A DNA stretch of 64,000 nucleotides, taken from the NCBI RefSeq assembly GCF_019511375.1, contig NZ_JAEUAO010000007.1, positions 186,001 through 250,000 of the forward strand. Reading direction: 5' to 3'. Made by a program: the position numbers and the translations under genes. Shown in pieces: positions 19,262 through 28,212 of this stretch. Each line of letters opens with the position of its first letter. Within the stretch, counting starts at the first letter, position 1. Source of the stretch: Rhizobium herbae. GTDB lineage: Bacteria > Pseudomonadota > Alphaproteobacteria > Rhizobiales > Rhizobiaceae. The notes beneath the pieces were generated by a model. The model worked only from the letters and a program-made list of their open reading frames with translations, had not been told where the DNA came from and ran no database searches.

Positions 19262-19627
19262 ATGACAGACCTTCTCGGTTCCTACATTCCGATCGCCATC
19301 TTCATCGGTATCTCGCTGGTTATCGGGCTGGCGCTGCTGATTGCGCCGTTCGCTGTCGCCTACAAGGCGCCCGACGATGAAAAGCTGTCGGCCTATGAGT
19401 GCGGCTTTAACGCATTCGATGACGCCCGCATGAAGTTCGACATCCGATTCTATCTCGTGTCGATTCTCTTCATCATCTTCGATCTCGAAGTGGCGTTCCT
19501 GTTTCCCTGGGCTGTTTCGTTCAAGGAGATGGGCTGGTTTGGTTTCTGGTCGATGATGGTCTTTCTCGGTGTGCTCACCATCGGCTTTATCTATGAATGG
19601 AAGAAGGGAGCGCTGGAATGGAACTGA
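19262..19627 (+). CDS. nuoA: NADH-quinone oxidoreductase subunit A
   Basis: Membrane subunit of complex I (NADH:quinone oxidoreductase, inner membrane). The 121 residues form three transmembrane helices, with the conserved loop [22 protein letters not shown] between the first and second and [13 protein letters not shown] in the second. The ATG at 19262 gives the usual [14 protein letters not shown] start; in-frame codons further up lie in untranslated sequence. Its end overlaps the nuoB start by 10 bases. It is first of the 14 nuo genes. Confidence 0.97.
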   Translation: MTDLLGSYIPIAIFIGISLVIGLALLIAPFAVAYKAPDDEKLSAYECGFNAFDDARMKFDIRFYLVSILFIIFDLEVAFLFPWAVSFKEMGWFGFWSMMVFLGVLTIGFIYEWKKGALEWN

Positions 19628-20196
19628 CCTCCAGCACCACGCTCGTTGCGCCAAGAGCGAAGGGGATCGTCGATCCCTCGACCGGCAAGCCGATCGGCAG
19701 CAATGACAAGTTCTTCGGCGAGATCAACAACGAGCTCGCCGACAAGGGTTTTCTGGTCACCTCGACGGACGAACTGATCAACTGGGCGCGCACCGGCTCG
19801 CTGATGTGGATGACCTTCGGCCTGGCCTGTTGCGCCGTCGAAATGATGCAGATGTCGATGCCGCGTTACGATGCCGAGCGCTTCGGTTTTGCGCCGCGCG
19901 CCTCGCCGCGCCAGTCTGACGTGATGATCGTCGCCGGCACGCTCACCAACAAGATGGCGCCGGCTCTGCGCAAGGTCTATGACCAGATGCCCGAGCCGCG
20001 CTACGTCATCTCGATGGGATCCTGCGCCAATGGCGGCGGCTACTATCACTATTCCTATTCGGTGGTGCGCGGCTGTGACCGCGTCGTGCCGGTCGATATC
20101 TACGTGCCAGGCTGTCCTCCGACGGCAGAGGCGCTCCTCTACGGGGTGCTTCTGCTGCAGAAGAAGATCCGCCGCACAGGCACGATCGAACGGTAA
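19618..20196 (+). CDS. nuoB: NADH-quinone oxidoreductase subunit B
   Basis: Peripheral-arm subunit of complex I that holds the terminal 4Fe-4S cluster N2, which passes electrons to quinone. In the 192 residues the cluster ligands are the tandem Cys71-Cys72 (LACCAVEMM), Cys136 (GSCANGGG) and Cys166 ([11 protein letters not shown]). The ATG at 19618 is inside the end of nuoA, which suggests coupled translation. Length fits the alphaproteobacterial family. Confidence 0.98.
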   Translation: MELTSSTTLVAPRAKGIVDPSTGKPIGSNDKFFGEINNELADKGFLVTSTDELINWARTGSLMWMTFGLACCAVEMMQMSMPRYDAERFGFAPRASPRQSDVMIVAGTLTNKMAPALRKVYDQMPEPRYVISMGSCANGGGYYHYSYSVVRGCDRVVPVDIYVPGCPPTAEALLYGVLLLQKKIRRTGTIER

Positions 20197-20213
20197 GGGC
20201 AGGGGACCTGATC

Positions 20214-20816
20214 ATGAGTGAAGCCCTGAACGCACTGGCGACCTACATCCGCGAAACCCGCGGCGCGCTGATTTCCGACGCCACCGTTTCCTTCGGTGAG
20301 CTGACTCTGACGGCGACCGCGGACAATCTGATTGCGCTGTTGACCTTCCTGCGCGACGACGCCCGCTGCGGTTTCGTCAATTTTACAGATATCTGCGGTG
20401 TGGACTGGCCGCAGCGCCTCGACCGTTTCGATGTCGTCTATCATCTCCTGTCGCCGAAGCAGAACCTGCGCATCCGCATCAAGGTCGCAGTCGGCGAAGA
20501 CCAGCCGGTGCCGTCGGCCTGCGCCGTGTATCCGGGCGCCGACTGGTTCGAGCGGGAAGCCTACGACATGTACGGCATCCTCTTCACCGGCCATCCGGAC
20601 CTGCGCCGCATCCTGACCGACTACGGATTCGAAGGCTATCCGCTGCGCAAGGACTTTCCGACGACCGGTTTCGTCGAAGTGCGCTATGACGACGAAGCCA
20701 AGCGGGTCGTCTACGAGCCGGTCGAACTGAAGCAGGAATTCCGCAACTTCGACTTCATGTCGCCTTGGGAGGGAACGGACTACGTTCTGCCGGGGGATGA
20801 GAAGGCGAAGCAGTGA
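20214..20816 (+). CDS. nuoC: NADH-quinone oxidoreductase subunit C
   Basis: Peripheral-arm scaffold subunit of complex I, 200 residues, separate from NuoD (not the fused NuoCD of enterics). The 30-kDa subunit signature is present: [20 protein letters not shown], then [19 protein letters not shown]. The stop codon TGA at 20814-20816 lies inside the first unit of a 7-base repeat array (20813-20840), so the natural 3' end of the gene may have been altered by the insertion that follows. The ATG at 20214 has GGGCAGGGG upstream. Confidence 0.97.
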   Translation: MSEALNALATYIRETRGALISDATVSFGELTLTATADNLIALLTFLRDDARCGFVNFTDICGVDWPQRLDRFDVVYHLLSPKQNLRIRIKVAVGEDQPVPSACAVYPGADWFEREAYDMYGILFTGHPDLRRILTDYGFEGYPLRKDFPTTGFVEVRYDDEAKRVVYEPVELKQEFRNFDFMSPWEGTDYVLPGDEKAKQ

Positions 20817-20840
20817 GCAGTGATTAGTCGGTAGTGATCA
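20813..20840 (+). repeat. Left heptad array (GTGANNA x4) of the insertion in nuo
   Basis: Four consecutive 7-base units: GTGAGCA, GTGATTA, GTCGGTA, GTGATCA. Three fit GTGANNA and one is degenerate. The first unit contains the nuoC stop codon. The array is mirrored in inverted orientation after the four-helix-bundle gene (21252-21279). Confidence 0.75.
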
Positions 20841-20853
20841 GGAAAGGCCTTAA

Positions 20854-21234
20854 GTGACGACAGGAATCAGTTCCTACCGTGATTTGAAGGTCTGGCAGTT
20901 GGCGATTGATATTTCGGTTGCCTGTTATGAAGTGACGAAGAGCTTTCCGAGGGAAGAGATATTCGGACTGACAAGCCAGATTAGACGCTCATCTGCATCC
21001 GTGGCAGCCAATATCGCGGAGGGCTATGGGCGAGAGAATCGAGGCTCATTTGTTCAATATCTCAAGATCGCGCAGGGCTCTTTGAAATTGTTGGAGACGC
21101 ACTTGATCATCGCTGGACGAATTGGCCTTGTCGGCTCGTCGGTATTGAGCAAGCTGCTTGGTGACTGTGAAGAAAATGGAAAAATGCTGGGCGGGCTTAT
21201 TCGGACTGTTCAGCGCAAGAAGGCCGATGAATAA
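20854..21234 (+). CDS. Four-helix-bundle protein (23S rRNA intervening-sequence protein family) inserted in nuo
   Basis: A 126-residue all-helical protein of the S23/IVP family. Diagnostic stretches are YRDLKVWQLAIDISVACYE, LTSQIRRSSASVAANIAEGYG and SFVQYLKIAQGSLKLLETHL. Relatives are encoded in 23S rRNA intervening sequences and next to diversity-generating retroelements (Avd); most are of unknown function and may bind nucleic acid. The GTG at 20854 follows AGGAAAGG. Codon use differs from nuo: ATA, AGA, GGA, CGA and several TTG codons, so it looks foreign. It lies between nuoC and nuoD in the same direction and should be co-transcribed with complex I. Inverted 7-base repeat arrays lie on both sides. 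It is not a complex I subunit. Confidence 0.88.
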   Translation: MTTGISSYRDLKVWQLAIDISVACYEVTKSFPREEIFGLTSQIRRSSASVAANIAEGYGRENRGSFVQYLKIAQGSLKLLETHLIIAGRIGLVGSSVLSKLLGDCEENGKMLGGLIRTVQRKKADE

Positions 21235-21251
21235 GTTTTGCGGAAAATGAC

Positions 21252-21279
21252 TACTCACGGCTCACTATTCACTAATCAC
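21252..21279 (-). repeat. Right heptad array (TNNTCAC x4), inverted copy
   Basis: Four consecutive units TACTCAC, GGCTCAC, TATTCAC, TAATCAC; on the minus strand these read GTGATTA, GTGAATA, GTGAGCC, GTGAGTA. They mirror the left array at 20813-20840. The last unit is the exact complement of the second left unit. nuoD begins 24 bases later. Confidence 0.75.
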
Positions 21280-21302
21280 ATGCCAGCGCGGAGCGCGATA
21301 AA

Positions 21303-22493
21303 ATGAACGAACACAACGTCCGTAATTTCAATATCAATTTCGGACCGCAGCATCCGGCCGCGCATGGCGTGCTGCGTCTTGTGCTTGAGCTCGACGGCGA
21401 AATCGTCGAGCGTGTCGATCCGCATATCGGCCTGCTGCACCGCGGCACCGAAAAGCTGATCGAGACCAAGACCTACCTGCAGGCGGTGCCCTATTTCGAC
21501 CGGCTCGACTATGTCGCGCCGATGAACCAGGAACATGCCTATGCGTTGGCGGTGGAGAAGCTGACGGGAACGGAAGTGCCGATCCGCGGCCAGCTAATCC
21601 GCGTTCTCTATTCGGAAATCGGCCGCATCCTGTCGCACCTCTTGAACGTCACGACGCAGGCCATGGACGTCGGGGCACTAACGCCGCCGCTCTGGGGCTT
21701 CGAAGAACGCGAAAAGCTGATGGTTTTCTACGAGCGGGCCAGTGGCGCGCGCATGCACTCGGCCTATTTCCGCCCGGGCGGCGTTCACCAGGACCTGCCG
21801 CACGAGCTGGTCGAAGACATCGGCAAGTGGATCGATCCGTTCCTGAAGACCGTCGATGATATCGACGAACTCCTGACGGGCAACCGTATCTTCAAGCAGC
21901 GCAACGTCGATATCGGCGTCGTCAGCCTTGACGACGCCTGGGCCTGGGGTTTCTCCGGCGTCATGGTGCGCGGTTCGGGTGCCGCCTGGGATCTGCGAAA
22001 GGCGCAGCCCTACGAATGTTATGCTGACATGGATTTCGACATCCCGATCGGCAAGAATGGCGACTGCTACGACCGGTACCTGATCCGCATGATCGAGATG
22101 CGCGAAGCGGCCAAGATCATGCGCCAGTGCGTCAATCGCCTGCTCGGCGATGCAAAGATCGGCCCGGTTTCCTCGCTCGACGGCAAGGTCGTGCCGCCGA
22201 AGCGTGGCGAGATGAAGCGCTCGATGGAAGCGCTGATTCACCATTTCAAGCTCTATACCGAAGGCTATCACGTGCCCGAGGGCGAGGTTTACGCGGCCGT
22301 GGAAGCGCCGAAGGGCGAATTCGGCGTCTATCTGGTCTCCGACGGCACCAACAAGCCCTATCGTTGCAAGATCCGTGCACCGGGTTACGCGCATCTGCAG
22401 GCGATGGATTACATCTGTCGTGGCCACCAGCTGGCCGACGTATCGGCAATTCTTGGCTCGCTCGACATCGTATTCGGCGAGGTAGACCGCTGA
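21303..22493 (+). CDS. nuoD: NADH-quinone oxidoreductase subunit D
   Basis: 49-kDa subunit of complex I, which forms the quinone-binding pocket with NuoB. The 396 residues include [21 protein letters not shown] with the key His pair, [12 protein letters not shown], and the C-terminal [13 protein letters not shown]. The ATG at 21303 is preceded only by a weak GCGGAG; the original leader was probably displaced by the upstream insertion. The stop overlaps the next gene's start (TGATG at 22491-22495). Confidence 0.98.
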   Translation: MNEHNVRNFNINFGPQHPAAHGVLRLVLELDGEIVERVDPHIGLLHRGTEKLIETKTYLQAVPYFDRLDYVAPMNQEHAYALAVEKLTGTEVPIRGQLIRVLYSEIGRILSHLLNVTTQAMDVGALTPPLWGFEEREKLMVFYERASGARMHSAYFRPGGVHQDLPHELVEDIGKWIDPFLKTVDDIDELLTGNRIFKQRNVDIGVVSLDDAWAWGFSGVMVRGSGAAWDLRKAQPYECYADMDFDIPIGKNGDCYDRYLIRMIEMREAAKIMRQCVNRLLGDAKIGPVSSLDGKVVPPKRGEMKRSMEALIHHFKLYTEGYHVPEGEVYAAVEAPKGEFGVYLVSDGTNKPYRCKIRAPGYAHLQAMDYICRGHQLADVSAILGSLDIVFGEVDR

Positions 22494-22756
22494 TGCGTCT
22501 GAGCACCCTGATGCTTTGCGGATCGATGCTTGCGGCGGCGCCGGCGTTTGCGCAGGAAACTGCCGCAGACGCCGGCGATCCGGCCATGGGCAATGCGTCG
22601 GGCAGCGGCATCGGCAAGCTCCTGAGCCAGGGCTATGAAATCAGGGCCGCCGTGCCGAATGGCGTGCGCTACATTGTATTCATGCAGAAAGACCAGTCAG
22701 CCTATGCCTGCGAGTTCGTCTCCCTGACGAAATCGCGGTGCGGTTCGATTAACTGA
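22493..22756 (+). CDS. Small secreted protein between nuoD and nuoE
   Basis: An 87-residue protein with a clear signal peptide ([21 protein letters not shown], cleavage after AFA). The mature part of about 66 residues has a beta-hairpin-like stretch (GYEIRAAVPNGVRYIVFMQKD) and two Cys near the end (YACEFVS, SRCGS) that could form a disulfide in the periplasm. The start ATG at 22493 overlaps the nuoD stop by one base, and nuoE follows in 15 bases, so it is part of the operon. No known family or function is recognised; a periplasmic role beside complex I is only an inference from position. Confidence 0.8.
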   Translation: MRLSTLMLCGSMLAAAPAFAQETAADAGDPAMGNASGSGIGKLLSQGYEIRAAVPNGVRYIVFMQKDQSAYACEFVSLTKSRCGSIN

Positions 22757-22771
22757 TAAGGTGCGGGAAGA

Positions 22772-23896
22772 ATGTCCGTTCGTCGACTAGCCGAGGAAAA
22801 TGTCCAGCCAGCGAGCTTTGCCTTCAGCAAGGACAATGCGGCATGGGCCAAGGCCACGATCAAGAAATACCCGAAGGGCCGCGAGCAATCCGCGGTCATT
22901 CCGCTGTTGATGCGGGCGCAGGAACAGGATGGCTGGGTTACCCGGGCGGCAATCGAGAGCGTCGCCGACATGCTCGGCATGCCCTATATCCGCGTGCTCG
23001 AAGTCGCGACCTTCTACACCCAGTTCCAGCTGAAGCCGGTCGGCACGCGGGCCCATGTCCAGGTCTGCGGCACGACGCCCTGCATGCTGCGCGGCTCCGA
23101 GGACCTGATCAATCTCTGCAAGAAGCGCATTCATCCTGAGCCGCTGACGCCGAATGAGGCGGGCACGCTGTCGTGGGAAGAGGTGGAGTGTCAGGGCGCC
23201 TGCGTCAACGCGCCGATGGTGATGATCTTCAAGGACACCTATGAAGACCTGACGGTTCCGCAGCTGGAATATATCATCGACCGTTTCGACGCAGGCAAGG
23301 GCTCCGACGTCAAGCCAGGCCCGCAGATCGACCGCATCTACTCCGCGCCGGTAGGTGGCCCGACGACGCTGCTCGCTCCTGAAAAGAAGCCAGCTGTACC
23401 GCGCGCCAAAAAGGCAGGCGGCGAGGCGGCCGCAAGCGTACCTCCTTCCTATGCGGCGCGTCCAAAGACCGATGCCCCGGAGACCGATCCGACGCTGAAG
23501 ACGCCGGCAACGGCAAAAGCGGAGTCGGCGGCGAACGACAGGATTGCCGGTGACACGAAGGCGGAGGGCGGCGTCGCCGCCAAGCCGGCGGTAGCCGCGG
23601 CAAAGCCGTCGCTTGCAGACAAGAACCGCCCTGCTGGCATCGAGAGGCCGGCGACGCCGGATGACCTGAAGCTGATTTCCGGCGTCGGTCCGAAGATCGA
23701 AGGCATCCTGCAGGAACTCGGAATCTTCACCTATGCGCAGGTCGCCGGCTGGAAAAAGGCCGAGCGCGAATGGGTGGACGGCTATCTGAATTTCAAGGGC
23801 CGCATCGAACGCGATGACTGGGTCAAGCAGGCCAAGGCGCTGGCCAAGGGCGGCGAAGCCGAATACATCAAAGTCTTCGGCAAGAAGCCGCGGTAA
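22772..23896 (+). CDS. nuoE: NADH-quinone oxidoreductase subunit E with C-terminal hairpin domain
   Basis: 24-kDa subunit of complex I carrying the 2Fe-2S cluster N1a. The thioredoxin-like core fills about residues 20-200 with ligands Cys99, Cys104 (VCGTTPC) and Cys140, Cys144 (CQGAC). The protein is 374 residues, about 200 longer than E. coli NuoE. The extra part is an Ala/Lys/Pro-rich linker (about 215-295) and a terminal domain [18 protein letters not shown] ... [19 protein letters not shown]. The same domain ends the protein at 25219-25893. Its ISGVGPK motif looks like a helix-hairpin-helix. The ATG at 22772 follows GGGAAGA. Confidence 0.96.
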   Translation: MSVRRLAEENVQPASFAFSKDNAAWAKATIKKYPKGREQSAVIPLLMRAQEQDGWVTRAAIESVADMLGMPYIRVLEVATFYTQFQLKPVGTRAHVQVCGTTPCMLRGSEDLINLCKKRIHPEPLTPNEAGTLSWEEVECQGACVNAPMVMIFKDTYEDLTVPQLEYIIDRFDAGKGSDVKPGPQIDRIYSAPVGGPTTLLAPEKKPAVPRAKKAGGEAAASVPPSYAARPKTDAPETDPTLKTPATAKAESAANDRIAGDTKAEGGVAAKPAVAAAKPSLADKNRPAGIERPATPDDLKLISGVGPKIEGILQELGIFTYAQVAGWKKAEREWVDGYLNFKGRIERDDWVKQAKALAKGGEAEYIKVFGKKPR

Positions 23897-23908
23897 AGAG
23901 GTTTAGAC

Positions 23909-25213
23909 ATGCTCGCCGATAAAGATCGCATTTTTACCAACCTCTACGGCCTTCACGACAAGTCGCTGAAGGGCGCCATGAGCCGTGGCCATTGGGATGG
24001 CACCAAGCAGATTCTCGAAAAGGGCCGTGACTGGATCATCAACGAGATGAAGGCCTCGGGTCTTCGCGGCCGTGGCGGGGCAGGCTTCCCGACCGGGCTC
24101 AAATGGTCCTTCATGCCGAAGGAAAGCGACGGCCGTCCGCACTACCTCGTCGTCAATGCCGACGAGTCCGAGCCCGGCACGTGCAAGGACCGTGACATCA
24201 TGCGCCACGATCCGCATACGCTGATCGAGGGCTGCCTGATCGCGAGCTTCGCCATGGGCGCGCACACCGCCTACATCTATGTTCGTGGCGAATATATCCG
24301 CGAGCGCGAGGCGCTGCAGGCGGCGATCGACGAATGCTATGACGCAGGCCTTCTCGGCATCAACAACAAGCACGGCTGGGACATGGACATCTACGTCCAT
24401 CACGGCGCCGGCGCGTACATTTGCGGCGAGGAAACGGCCCTGCTCGAAAGCCTCGAAGGCAAGAAGGGCCAGCCGCGCCTGAAGCCGCCATTCCCGGCCA
24501 ATATGGGCCTCTATGGCTGCCCGACGACGGTCAACAACGTCGAATCCATCGCCGTTGCGCCGACGATCCTGCGCCGCGGGGCCGGCTGGTTTTCGTCGAT
24601 CGGCCGCCCGAACAATGTCGGCACGAAGCTGTTCATGGTTTCTGGCCACGTCAATCGGCCGTGCACCTTCGAGGATGCGATGGGTGTGCCGTTCCGCGAG
24701 ATGATCGAACGCCATTGCGGCGGCATCCGCGGAGGCTGGGACAATCTTCTGGCAGTCATTCCGGGTGGCTCGTCCTGTCCGGTGGTCAAGGCCGAAGACA
24801 TCATCGACGCGCCGATGGATTTCGACGGCATGCGCGATGTGAAGTCGTCCTTTGGTACAGCCGCCGTCATCGTCATGGATCGCTCGACCGACATCATCAA
24901 GGCAATCTGGCGGCTGGCCGCCTTCTACAAGCACGAAAGCTGCGGCCAGTGCACGCCATGCCGCGAAGGCACCGGCTGGATGATGCGCGTCATGGAGCGC
25001 ATGGTTCAGGGCCGCGCCCAGAAGCGCGAAATCGACATGCTGTTCGACGTGACGAAACAGGTCGAAGGCCACACGATCTGCGCGCTCGGCGACGCGGCTG
25101 CATGGCCGATTCAGGGTCTGATCCGCAATTTCCGTCCGGAGATGGAAAAGCGGATCGACGAATACACCCGTAATTCGACATCGCATGGGGCGGTGCTGCA
25201 AGCAGCGGAGTAA
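23909..25213 (+). CDS. nuoF: NADH-quinone oxidoreductase subunit F
   Basis: 51-kDa NADH dehydrogenase subunit of complex I; it binds NADH, FMN and 4Fe-4S cluster N3. In the 434 residues the NADH site is [16 protein letters not shown], the FMN site is [19 protein letters not shown], and the cluster ligands are in [15 protein letters not shown] with a further Cys in [13 protein letters not shown]. Length is normal. The start at 23909 is 12 bases after nuoE, and the stop is 5 bases before the next gene. Confidence 0.98.
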   Translation: MLADKDRIFTNLYGLHDKSLKGAMSRGHWDGTKQILEKGRDWIINEMKASGLRGRGGAGFPTGLKWSFMPKESDGRPHYLVVNADESEPGTCKDRDIMRHDPHTLIEGCLIASFAMGAHTAYIYVRGEYIREREALQAAIDECYDAGLLGINNKHGWDMDIYVHHGAGAYICGEETALLESLEGKKGQPRLKPPFPANMGLYGCPTTVNNVESIAVAPTILRRGAGWFSSIGRPNNVGTKLFMVSGHVNRPCTFEDAMGVPFREMIERHCGGIRGGWDNLLAVIPGGSSCPVVKAEDIIDAPMDFDGMRDVKSSFGTAAVIVMDRSTDIIKAIWRLAAFYKHESCGQCTPCREGTGWMMRVMERMVQGRAQKREIDMLFDVTKQVEGHTICALGDAAAWPIQGLIRNFRPEMEKRIDEYTRNSTSHGAVLQAAE

Positions 25214-25218
25214 GCGAT

Positions 25219-25893
25219 ATGACCAGGCCGGAACAGGATGCAAGCAAAGGAAATTGGGCAGGAACTGCCGGTCCTGCGGCTGATTCCCCGGCCGGTAGCG
25301 ATCCGTACGACTTGGCTGCGTGGCTGAAGGATATGTCGAAGGCGCCGTTGCACCCGCTGATGCAGAACCCGGCGGCGGCGATGGCGGCGGCAACGGCGAT
25401 CGGTCTCGGCATGACCAGTCACTTTGCCGGCTTGATGTTCGGCGCGATGGAGAGCATGACCAGGACGGCGCAGAAAGCCGCCAGCGCGACGGACGAGACG
25501 CTTGCGGCGGAAGCCGCCGAACCCGTTGCCGACGCGGCGCATGACGCACCGCCGACGAAAACCGAGACGCCAGCCAAGGCTCCGGTCAAGTCGAAGCCGG
25601 TGAAGGCAGAAAAGGCTCCACCGGTCAAGGCTGCGCCGGTCGAGGCAGACAAGCCCCACGAGCAGAAGGCTGCAGCTCGCATCGTCGAAACGCAGGCCGA
25701 CGACCTGAAGCGGATTTCGGGCATCGGTCCGAAGTTGGAGCAGGTGCTGAACGGCATGGGCGTGCGGCGTTATGCCGATATCGCAGCGTGGAGCGATAAG
25801 GACGTGAAGCGTTTCGACGCGCAGCTCGGCTTTGGCGGCCGCATCGTGCGGGATGCCTGGGTCGAGCAGGCAAAGACCCTGATGAAGGGATGA
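25219..25893 (+). CDS. Helix-hairpin-helix-like protein between nuoF and nuoG
   Basis: A 224-residue protein encoded inside the nuo operon. The first 100 residues hold a mildly hydrophobic Ala-rich stretch (PAAAMAAATAIGLGMTSHFAG), which could be membrane-associated. An Ala/Lys/Pro-rich linker follows, then a C-terminal domain ADDLKRISGIGPKLEQVL ... GRIVRDAWVEQAKTLMKG that closely matches the end of NuoE next door. The same hairpin domain is known from my memory as a C-terminal extension of rhizobial ribosomal protein L21. The start ATG at 25219 follows GGAG at 8 bases. Function unknown; an accessory role for complex I is inferred only from location and the shared domain. Confidence 0.85.
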   Translation: MTRPEQDASKGNWAGTAGPAADSPAGSDPYDLAAWLKDMSKAPLHPLMQNPAAAMAAATAIGLGMTSHFAGLMFGAMESMTRTAQKAASATDETLAAEAAEPVADAAHDAPPTKTETPAKAPVKSKPVKAEKAPPVKAAPVEADKPHEQKAAARIVETQADDLKRISGIGPKLEQVLNGMGVRRYADIAAWSDKDVKRFDAQLGFGGRIVRDAWVEQAKTLMKG

Positions 25894-25938
25894 GATTGAA
25901 TTGGGACGGCGGCCGGTAGTGGTTTCCGTTCAAGAGGC

Positions 25939-26045
25939 TGCTGCATACTTCCCTAAAACCGGTTTCGGTTTAGGCAGAAATTATGCAGCAAATTTAAAGT
26001 GCTACAGCAACCCTTGCGCGTCATAAACGACGCGCGGCGCTGTAG
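25939..26045. repeat. RIME-like palindromic repeat before nuoG
   Basis: This stretch is a mosaic of nested palindromes: TGCTGCATA (25939-25947) with TATGCAGCA (25982-25990) around CCTAAAACC/GGTTTAGG (25952-25974), then CTACAGC (26002-26008) with GCTGTAG (26039-26045) around GCGCGTC/GACGCGC (26016-26035). This layout is that of Rhizobium-specific intergenic mosaic elements. It fills the only long gap (216 bases) in the middle of nuo. Confidence 0.7.
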
Positions 26046-26109
26046 AGTGCCGTTATGATATCTGTTCGCTGCTTTGGCTGGCGAATGAACGACAGGATTG
26101 AGTGCGAAG

Positions 26110-28191
26110 ATGGCAAAGCTGAAAGTCGACGGAAAAGAGATCGAGGTCCCGGATCATTTCACGCTGCTGCAGGCGTGCGAGGAAGCCGGCGCCGAGGTTC
26201 CGCGCTTCTGTTTCCATGAGCGGCTGTCGGTCGCCGGAAACTGCCGCATGTGTCTGATCGAAGTGAAGGGCGGGCCGCCGAAACCGGCAGCGTCCTGCGC
26301 CATGGGTGTGCGCGACCTGCGTCCCGGCCCCAACGGCGAGGCGCCGGAAGTCTTCACGACCACGCCAATGGTCAAGAAGGCGCGCGAAGGCGTGATGGAA
26401 TTCCTGCTGATCAACCATCCGCTCGACTGCCCGATCTGCGACCAGGGCGGCGAATGCGACCTGCAGGACCAGGCCATGGCCTTTGGTGTCGATTCGACCC
26501 GCTACACCGAGAACAAGCGCGCCGTCGAAGACAAGTATATCGGCCCGCTGGTCAAGACCGTGATGAACCGCTGCATCCACTGCACCCGTTGCGTCCGCTT
26601 CACCACCGAAGTTGCCGGCATCGCTGAACTGGGCCTGATCGGCCGCGGCGAGGATGCCGAGATCACCACCTATCTCGAACAGGCGATGACCTCCGAGCTG
26701 CAGGGCAACGTCGTTGACCTCTGCCCGGTCGGCGCACTGACCTCGAAGCCCTATGCCTTCAATGCCCGTCCGTGGGAACTCGGCAAGACCGAATCGATCG
26801 ACGTCATGGATGCGGTCGGCTCGGCGATCCGCGTTGATACCCGCGGCCGCGAAGTGATGCGCGTCATGCCGCGCGTCAATGAGGAGATCAACGAAGAGTG
26901 GATTTCCGACAAGACCCGCTTCATCTGGGATGGCCTGAAGACCCAGCGGCTCGACCGCCCCTACGTGAAGAAGGACGGCCGTCTGCAGCCCGCCAGCTGG
27001 AACGAGGCCTTTGCGGCGATCAAGTCGGCAGTTGCCGGGACGAGCGGCGACAGGATCGGCGCGATCGCCGGCGATCTGGCCTCGGTCGAGGAAATGTATG
27101 CGCTGAAGGAACTGATCTCTTCGCTCGGCTCGAAGAACATCGATTGCCGCCAGGATGGCGCAGCGCTCGATCCGGCCTTCGGCCGTTCGAGCTACATCTT
27201 CAACCCGACGATCCAGGGCATCGAAAGCGCCGACGCGCTGCTGATCATCGGTTCGAACCCGCGCTTCGAGGGCTCGGTCCTGAACGCTCGCATCCGCAAG
27301 CGCTTCCGCATGGCCAACTTCCCGATCGGCGTCATCGGCGAGCAGGGCGAGCTTCGCTATTCCTATGAATATCTGGGCGCCGGCACCGACACGCTGGCCG
27401 AGCTGGTCGCCGGCAAGGGCAAGTTCCTGAGCGTCCTGAAGAAGGCGCAGCGCCCGATGATCATCATCGGCCAGGGTGCGATTTCGGGCGCCAACGGCGC
27501 TTCGGTGCTTGCAGCCGCGGCCAAGCTCGCGTGCGCCGTTGGCGCAGTTACCGCCGACTGGAACGGTTTTGCCGTCCTGCATACCGCCGCCGCCCGCGTC
27601 GGTGGCCTCGACCTCGGTTTCGTGCCGGGCGAGGGGGGCAAGACCGCCGCCGAAATGCTTGATGGCACGGACGTGCTCTTCCTGCTCGGCGCCGACGAGA
27701 TGGATTTCTCGACGAAGACCGCCGGCTTCACAGTCTATATCGGTTCGCATGGTGACGAAGGGGCACATGTTGCCGACGTCATCCTGCCGGCTGCGACCTA
27801 CACTGAAAAGTCCGGCACCTGGGTCAACACCGAAGGCCGGGTGCAGATGGGCAACCGCGCCGGTTTCGCGCCGGGCGATGCGCGCGAGGACTGGGCCATC
27901 ATCCGCGCCCTGTCGGACGTGCTCGGCAAGCGCCTGCCGTTCGATTCGCTAAGCGAATTGCGTGCAAAGCTCTATGCGGCCTATCCGCATTTCGCCGAGA
28001 TCGATACGATTGCACCAGCGGCCAGCGGTGAAATTGCCGCATTGGCACAAAAAGCCGGTGAGATGGCCAAATCGGTATTTGCGTCTCCGGTCAAAGACTT
28101 CTATTTGACGAACCCGATAGCACGCGCATCCGCCGTCATGGCCGAATGTTCGGCTTTGGCACGCAACAACTTCAAAGCTGCGGCGGAATGA
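26110..28191 (+). CDS. nuoG: NADH-quinone oxidoreductase subunit G
   Basis: 75-kDa subunit of complex I that carries several iron-sulfur clusters. The 693 residues open with a 2Fe-2S ferredoxin domain (PRFCFHERLSVAGNCRMCLIE), a His-Cys cluster region (LLINHPLDCPICDQGGECDLQ), and the 4Fe-4S motif NRCIHCTRCVRF with a distal Cys in VDLCPVGALTSKP. A molybdopterin-oxidoreductase-like region follows to the end. The ATG at 26110 gives the usual MAKLKVDGKEIEV start; an in-frame TTG at 26098 would add four residues. Confidence 0.97.
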   Translation: MAKLKVDGKEIEVPDHFTLLQACEEAGAEVPRFCFHERLSVAGNCRMCLIEVKGGPPKPAASCAMGVRDLRPGPNGEAPEVFTTTPMVKKAREGVMEFLLINHPLDCPICDQGGECDLQDQAMAFGVDSTRYTENKRAVEDKYIGPLVKTVMNRCIHCTRCVRFTTEVAGIAELGLIGRGEDAEITTYLEQAMTSELQGNVVDLCPVGALTSKPYAFNARPWELGKTESIDVMDAVGSAIRVDTRGREVMRVMPRVNEEINEEWISDKTRFIWDGLKTQRLDRPYVKKDGRLQPASWNEAFAAIKSAVAGTSGDRIGAIAGDLASVEEMYALKELISSLGSKNIDCRQDGAALDPAFGRSSYIFNPTIQGIESADALLIIGSNPRFEGSVLNARIRKRFRMANFPIGVIGEQGELRYSYEYLGAGTDTLAELVAGKGKFLSVLKKAQRPMIIIGQGAISGANGASVLAAAAKLACAVGAVTADWNGFAVLHTAAARVGGLDLGFVPGEGGKTAAEMLDGTDVLFLLGADEMDFSTKTAGFTVYIGSHGDEGAHVADVILPAATYTEKSGTWVNTEGRVQMGNRAGFAPGDAREDWAIIRALSDVLGKRLPFDSLSELRAKLYAAYPHFAEIDTIAPAASGEIAALAQKAGEMAKSVFASPVKDFYLTNPIARASAVMAECSALARNNFKAAAE

Positions 28192-28212
28192 GCGCGAGGG
28201 AATAAGACGAAA

